Origin: Periplaneta americana
Taxonomy: Eukaryota > Arthropoda > Insecta > Blattodea > Blattidae
Length of the DNA stretch: 64,000 nt
NCBI RefSeq assembly: GCF_040183065.1
Contig: NC_091120.1
Coordinates: forward strand, 193,606,627-193,670,626
Direction: 5' to 3'
The position numbers were made by a program, and so were the translations under genes. The notes under the pieces were generated by a model that was not told where the DNA came from, did no database searches, and saw only the letters and a list, made by a program, of their open reading frames with translations. Numbering within the stretch: the stretch's first letter is position 1; each line of letters starts with the position of its first letter. This document shows, one piece after another, positions 58,625 to 64,000 of the stretch.

Positions 58625-59440
58625 TAGTATTTATTTATTTAACCTGGTAGAGATAAGGCCGTCAGGCCTTCTCTGCCCCTCTACCAGGAGATTACAACTA
58701 TAATATGAAGAATAAAATTACAATTAATATTAAATTTACAATTACAATTACAATAAAAATTAAAGTACTACAAGATTACCTGATTAATGAAAGCTAGAAG
58801 TTAAGAAGAAAGAATATTTTTGTATTTACTGAATTACAAATTAAACCTACAATAACAAAATTCTATAGTGATGAAATTACCGGATATTGAAATATTTTGT
58901 GATAGATTAAGATAACTATTTACAAGAAACCATGTCTGAACGAGTCTCAATTACTGACCAAGTGCCTAGTAAGTTTGCGTTTGAATTCAATTTTATTTCG
59001 ACAGTCCCTGATGCTAGCAGGTAACGAATTCCAGAGTCTTGGCAGGGCTATTGTGAAAGAGGATGAGTGTGAGGAGGTGCGATGGGATGGTATTGTTAGT
59101 ATTGTTTCATGGCGAGAGCGTGTGTTCAGATTGTGGTGGGAAGAAAGGTAAGTGAAGCGAGAAGACAGGTACGAAGGAATAGAAGAGTTCAAGATTTCGA
59201 AGAGAAGGAGAAGTGAATGTAAATTTCTTTTCTTATCTAGTTTAAGCCAACCTATTGTTTCCAGGGATGGGGTAATATGATCATATTTACGAACATTGCT
59301 TACAAAACGTACACACAAATTATGAGCACGTTGAAGTTTCGTTTTGTTGTCGCTGGAAAGGTCAGTCAGTAAAATGTCAGCATAGTCAAAATAGAGAAAT
59401 ACAAGCGTCTGCACAAGGGACTTTTTTTTAAGCAAGAGGG
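58625..59440 (-). mobile_element. Jockey/CR1-type LINE 3' end with terminal hairpin
   Basis: The minus-strand frame (59435-58947) encodes 162 residues of the post-RT C terminus: LVFLYFDYADILLTDLS, KLQRAHNLCVRFVSNVRKY, ALPRLWNSLPASIRDCRN, FKRKLTRHLVSN. This is the typical tail of Jockey/CR1 ORF2. A 3' UTR follows, then a hairpin (58643-58688) and an (AAAT)-type tail (58629-58640). 5' truncated near 59440. Confidence 0.88.
58643..58688 (-). promoter_or_regulatory. 3'-UTR hairpin of the LINE
   Basis: CCTGGTAGAG and CTCTACCAGG form a perfect 10-bp stem, with an inner AAGGCC/GGCCTT stem. Position just before the tail suggests recognition by the LINE's own RT (inference). Confidence 0.8.
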
Positions 59441-60299
59441 AAGATGAATATTTATCTAAAAGAAAAAAAAAAGACTTTTTACAAACAACTTCAAATTAGT
59501 GTAACTCTGCAAATATTGAGATTAGGACAAATGTTTATATGACATTTTTGCTCGTTATTTCTTCGGAAATAAGCTCCGTAAGGGACGGTAAATCCTCGTG
59601 AATCACCCTGTATATAGTTCACTTCATATGCATTACGATGACCTTATGGATGCAGTGCTTCTTCAACATCCACCGATGCCATTCTCAGCGCCAGTGTTTT
59701 TTTCTCCCCTTTCTCTATGACACGTGGAGAGAGTAGTACTCCTTCTGAGATTGAAGCTGACAAGATGCGCAGATAATAGAAAAGGATTTGACGTCTTGGT
59801 GGAGTGCACTCCTCCCACATGGAGTAGGTATCAATTGATAAGTGGCTGCTCCCTGGCGGGGTCAACGCTCTCCGGGCTGGTTTTGTGAGCTGCATACCAG
59901 CGGACGAGGAAGCATCTCATCTGTGAATTGTTCGGGTCACTGTGAGTCATTAGCCGTCGCACCGGTCGGGAGGCATAGGGTAACTGCCCGTTTATTTGGC
60001 ACGTCCTCCTACCCCCGACTCTCCGTTAGACATGACTGCACTGACCATCTTGGTTTCCGGGGGGTTTCACTTCATATCCTGCTCGCAGCATCGCGCCCGT
60101 TTTGTTTCTCTTTCTCTCTCTTTTTGTTTTTTATCGGGTTTCATCGTGGTTGGGCGTTGAACGTTTAGACGAGTTGTAAAGGTGAAGTGTTCCAGTCAAC
60201 AAGTGCTTCGTTGAGTCTGGGTATAGGGTGCTTCGCAAGCAGGTTACTAGGGCTTCGTGCATCCATGACGTGTGGTCAAAATTCCCGACATGAATAGAG
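59441..60299. other. Unassigned stretch with one transposon end
   Basis: CGTGAATCACCCTGTATA at about 59598-59615 resembles a mariner-like terminus. The 59640-60180 part is more GC-rich with no recognised coding. Confidence 0.4.
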
Positions 60300-60302
60300 T
60301 AA

Positions 60303-61231
60303 AGGTACGTTTTCCTCGGTGCGATTATTGCGATGATCGTTCAACGATGATCGTCCAACGATAATCGTTGAGCACTATTTCTTTGTATTTCCTATGGAAC
60401 TATTTTCCTTCGAGCGACTGCCGCTAGAGTCGTTAACGACGATCGTACGTCTTGAATAGTCGTTCAGAAAAAGGTTGAATATGATCGTCAGTCGCTAACG
60501 TTTATTGTGAGAAAGACGTGGATCATGGCTCCTTCGTTTTCTGATGCGGATGATGAAATTCTTCTCGAGGAAGTGGCGAATTATCCCTCACTGTGGCAGC
60601 TGTCACATGCGTCCTACAAGGATGAAAGGGTCAAGGACAATATATAAGCTGAGTTTGTCAATAAAGTTGGAAAATTAAGTTATTAATTAAGTTATTTAAA
60701 TTTTTGATACAGTCTCTCTTCATTATTGAGCTCAAGCAGACGGTGTTTTTTTTTTTTGGCTCTTTTCATCCCATACGTATGGAGAAGTATTTTGTCGTCT
60801 TCCATCTCCTCAATCAAAGGCATTTAAGTAATCTTTTACGTCTACTCATTAAACTCATTCTGTTAAACACAGTCTTCCTCTAGAACAGCCGTGGCGAAAA
60901 TGTGACTCACGAGCACATTGTGGCTTACAATGATAGCTATGCATTTCTCTTGCTTCCTACCTTTTCCAACCACCATCCTCTCACTCACTGGAGTCAAACT
61001 CCGTTCCATTTGTATTTGTCTCTGACCTGCGAGTGGCATATGTCTCTCTCGAAACCATGAACCTCTACAAAAATGAAAATTTCAAGTAGGATGGGAGGAC
61101 TCATTTTTTTTTTGCTGCCAATATGGTGAGAATATCAAATGTATGATTTGTTCACAAGCATTACGAGGAAAACGGTTGTATAACATAAAACGGCATTATA
61201 CTACATGTTACTCATGAAACATTAAAAAGTT

Positions 61232-61274
<43 letters not shown>

Positions 61275-62043
61275 GGTCGATTATTTTCAGCAGATATACG
61301 AATAATACGGTTAGATCTTCAATTTAAATTCACAGATTTACAACGTGATGTTAAATGAAAGTTATATGTAAGGACTTGAAAAATGTTGAACTTTTCAAAT
61401 CTTTGCAAAAAAAATTAATATCCGAAGCTTCGTTCATTCGCTTGCTCTGTTGCAGCCATGTTCGCTATAACTTACGTTTGTGAAACATTATTTTCAACAA
61501 TGAAAATAGTAAAAACCAAATTTAGATCACGACTGACAGACAATTACCTTCGTGATCAACTACGACTGGCAGTAAGTGACATAATTCCTGATTTTGAAAC
61601 TCTGTCGCAGACATATTCTGAAGACAGTTAATTTTAGGTTGTGATAATGTTTCCTATGTTTTCTTATTCATTTATTTCTTTGTTACACGTACTAAATATT
61701 AGTTTGTAGCCTTGTACTGTATACAATTATATTTGAGTGCTTGACGTAAGGAAAATGAAAGTCTGTTAATAAATCAGACTTCACTTCCCCTGGGGGTGTC
61801 CGCCTCCCTCCATAGGTGCTATACACGTTGCAGGTTACACAGTGGTTCGGCGCACGATCACATTTTCGCCACGGCTGCTCTAGAACGATGCGATTGCGAA
61901 TGAAAACACGCGACTAGTGAAAAATCAACAAATCGTAGACGCTCCGAGCAAAATGATAACCAACGATTATCGTTCAACGTTTCATCTTTCAACAATAATC
62001 GTTGAACGATCATCGCAATAGTCTCACCGAGGAAAACGTACCT
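60303..62043. mobile_element. PIF/Harbinger-like element with MADF relic, hosting a hAT insertion
   Basis: The ends AGGTACGTTTTCCTCGGTG and its inverse at 62025-62043 are flanked by TAA (60300-60302 and 62044-62046). Subterminal repeats ACGATAATCGTT recur. 60525-60680 (+) encodes MAPSFSDADDEILLEEVANY and PSLWQLSHASYKDERVKDN, a MADF-type DNA-binding domain that accompanies the Harbinger transposase in many insects. The transposase itself is absent. Confidence 0.85.
60886..61877 (+). mobile_element. hAT element nested in the Harbinger-like element, 8-bp target duplication
   Basis: TIRs are CAGCCGTGGCGAAAATGTGA and TCACATTTTCGCCACGGCTG. CTCTAGAA flanks it at 60878-60885 and 61878-61885. The interior keeps a BED-like remnant (YNIKRHYTTCY, about 61180) and the C-terminal dimerisation region (61440-61630: TYVCETLFSTMKIVKTKF, SRLTDNYLRDQLRLAVS), as in ZBED5-like hAT transposases. 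The catalytic core is deleted. Confidence 0.92.
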
Positions 62044-62149
62044 TAAGCGGAGGTATCAACGCCATCAACTAGAAAAATTGGTTACAACTGACCAGAAATA
62101 CGAACAATAATATTGTTTTTATTTAGATATTGATCATTTGTGGCCTTTT

Positions 62150-63036
62150 CTGTGAAATGTTATATATTAATGACTTATTAAAAATTGACTTACAACACTA
62201 TAATGGTGTTCATTATTCTTATGCAGATGACACAGTTTTACTTTTTGATGGAAAACCTAGTATGATACATATAATAATTAAAATAGTGGACTTAAATTAA
62301 TAAAAAGGATGGTTTGGCATAAATTATCTTTCTATCAACGAAATTAAACCATAATTATTCCATTCTCATTATCTGAAAAATGTAACAAACCTCCTCCATC
62401 TATATTAAGTATTAAATTACATAATTCTGATTGTTGTCTTATACAGTGTAAATGTCCGATTATTAAAGAGTCCTCTGAAGTTAAGTATTTAGATATAATT
62501 TTCGACAATCATTTAAAATGGAAGCAACACATTAATTACCTTTGTAATAAATTACGTAAAATAATATATTATTTTGTTTTATTGAGGAATTACTAGTCAG
62601 TAAGTTTATTACGCACAATATATTTAACTTTATCTCAATCGGTAATTATGTATGGAATTATAGGATGGGGTAGCTCATTTAAAACCAATTTTAATTCTCT
62701 TTATTACAGAAGAAAATACTTCATAAACCTATTGATTTTCCATCTCAAAAATTCTTTTTAGGCTGTAATGTTCTTGAAATCAGACACATTTATTATATTG
62801 CATTAATAAAATTCATACATAAGAAATCGAAATAATTTTGATTTGTATTCTCATAGTTATGAAACAAAAGGTATGAATTCTTTAAGATTGTTTGAACCAA
62901 AATGCAACACTGCTACAATATTTAATCATAGTAGTAATTTAGGCCCAAGAATATATAACAAAATTATATTTAAATATCCTAATCTTGTCAATTCTAATAG
63001 TTCTAGTATTGAATTAAAAAAGTTACGTATGGATTT
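62150..63036 (+). pseudogene. CR1/Jockey-type LINE RT-to-C-terminal relic
   Basis: YINDLLKIDLQHYNGVHYSY then ADDTVLLFDGK (YADD catalytic box, about 62220) is followed by degraded frames: MYGIIGWGSSFKTNFNSL, FLGCNVLEIRHIYYIALIK and LRLFEPKCNTATIFNHSS. Several frameshifts. Confidence 0.75.
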
Positions 63037-63040
63037 TATG

Positions 63041-63178
63041 GAACTAGTTTCTTGGGATACCAAATTCAATAAGAATATATATAAAACTTCTCTCTTAACC
63101 CAGTCACATGCCTTTTTGAAATCTATGAATAACTGATGTACTGTACCCTTATAGTCGCATTTTTTTTTCTCCAATCCG
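63041..63178 (-). pseudogene. RTE LINE fragment
   Basis: The minus strand encodes [20 protein letters not shown] then EVLYIFLLNLV, collinear with 15400-15510. Both ends truncated; it abuts the LINE above. Confidence 0.85.
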
Positions 63179-63735
63179 TAGTAAGAATAAACATGAGTAT
63201 ATAGTATATACTGGACTTTTTTTTAGTATATACTCTTGTTAGTAAGAATAAAAACATTTGAGTACCTACTCATTTTTGATTACGTACTCATAACATGGAA
63301 GCATAGTAGAATATACTCAAGTGTCCATCTTGTACAGAATATATACTCAAGCTGGATAAGAATAAAAGCTAGTATGTTCTCATATTTATAAGTTCGTTCT
63401 CATGCTATTCTGTATGGTTTGTAGCAGGCTCAATTCTGAATATTGTTTATTTGTGTTCAGTTTAAAGTTTAAATAAAAAAAAAAATGGCAGAATTTATGA
63501 ACAATGCAGTACCTCATGGAAAAATATAGAAAAATACAAACTTCAGAAGCCTTTAACGCTTCACAAAAGTAAATGTGAAAAAGGTTAAACACGTATTTAT
63601 TATTCATAAAAAACATAACCTATAAAATATGAATGGCTACCAAATTATAAGGTTAGATTGTATTGTTAAATATAATTAACAATTACAGTTTATTTTGTAA
63701 AATTTGAATTGCAAAATGCAATTACTTGTAACTTT
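63179..63735. other. Region with scattered GAGTATATA-like repeats
   Basis: Several copies of AGTATATACT, TACTCAAG and AGTAAGAATAAA occur between 63179 and 63370, an irregular internally repetitive tract. Nothing coding. Confidence 0.5.
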
Positions 63736-63737
63736 AA

Positions 63738-63738
63738 G

Positions 63739-63782
<44 letters not shown>

Positions 63783-63796
63783 CTATATATATAACT
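63738..63796. repeat. (AT)n microsatellite
   Basis: Nearly pure TA dinucleotide run. Confidence 0.96.
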
Positions 63797-64000
63797 CTCT
63801 ATAATAAAAATAGAATTAGCATAACTGGAATTCTAGAAATGGACTGTAATCTCTATCCAACATCCCGTAATGACGATTTCCCAGTTCTATTTTCTTGTTT
63901 TCTGTTTATTAACGTCACTTATCTGATTCACTCTCTCTTTCATGTTTATTTATTTATTTACTTATTTATTCATTTATTTATTTTATTTAATTAATTTATC

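Noticed and set aside
59842..60168. 108-codon plus-strand ORF in a GC-richer patch
   Set aside because: No recognisable domain, no splice evidence, composition-driven; left unannotated.

Overview
This is a eukaryotic, AT-rich, intron-rich and heavily transposon-loaded window, almost certainly from an insect. The LINE, SINE and GGCCTA-bearing AT-rich background recalls a cockroach such as Periplaneta; that species guess is inference from memory of repeat families. There are no prokaryotic operons, no CRISPR array and no convincing single-copy tRNA or rRNA gene.

Two host genes can be rebuilt exon by exon with splice signals and compatible reading phases. (1) On the + strand, eight exons between 1987 and 18477 encode the C-terminal ~397 residues of Greatwall kinase (MASTL/gwl): the end of the non-conserved middle region, the activation segment (GTPDYLAPE), the kinase C-lobe and the AGC C-tail. 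N-lobe exons lie upstream of the window. (2) On the - strand, seven exons from 47281 down to 24706 encode a secreted trypsin-like clip-domain serine protease: clip domain, long Pro/Thr-rich linker, then a complete His/Asp/Ser catalytic domain. Its signal-peptide exon was not found. The genes converge tail to tail, with about 6.2 kb between their stop codons.

The rest is introns, intergenic DNA and a distal 47.3-64 kb region, all packed with mobile elements. They include RTE-type LINEs (630, 15286, 22762, 44479, 63041), a LINE family with RNase H (1, 7303, 9308), R1/Jockey/CR1-type fragments (32362, 40504, 58625, 62150), an R2-clade 3' part with a restriction-like endonuclease (30739), Penelope GIY-YIG remnants (26290, 36960), a Tc1 element with three stop codons (2381-3853), mariner, pogo/Tigger-like, hAT and PIF/Harbinger-like elements, many MITE-like or fold-back elements, and several tRNA-derived SINEs. 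Nested insertions can be ordered from target-site duplications at 9308-10376, 22748-24315 and 60303-62043.

Tandem repeats are exceptional: 83 bp, 157 bp, 33 bp, 43 bp, 31 bp, (ATTC/ATCC)n higher-order units, (ATATC)n and a 2.2 kb (TCATCT)-type array. At least two (83 bp and 33 bp) are expansions of transposon coding sequence: a LINE ORF segment, and the WVPHxLT motif of a mariner transposase. That is the most unusual theme here. I found no convincing new multi-gene system; the novelty lies in repeat birth and nested-element architecture.
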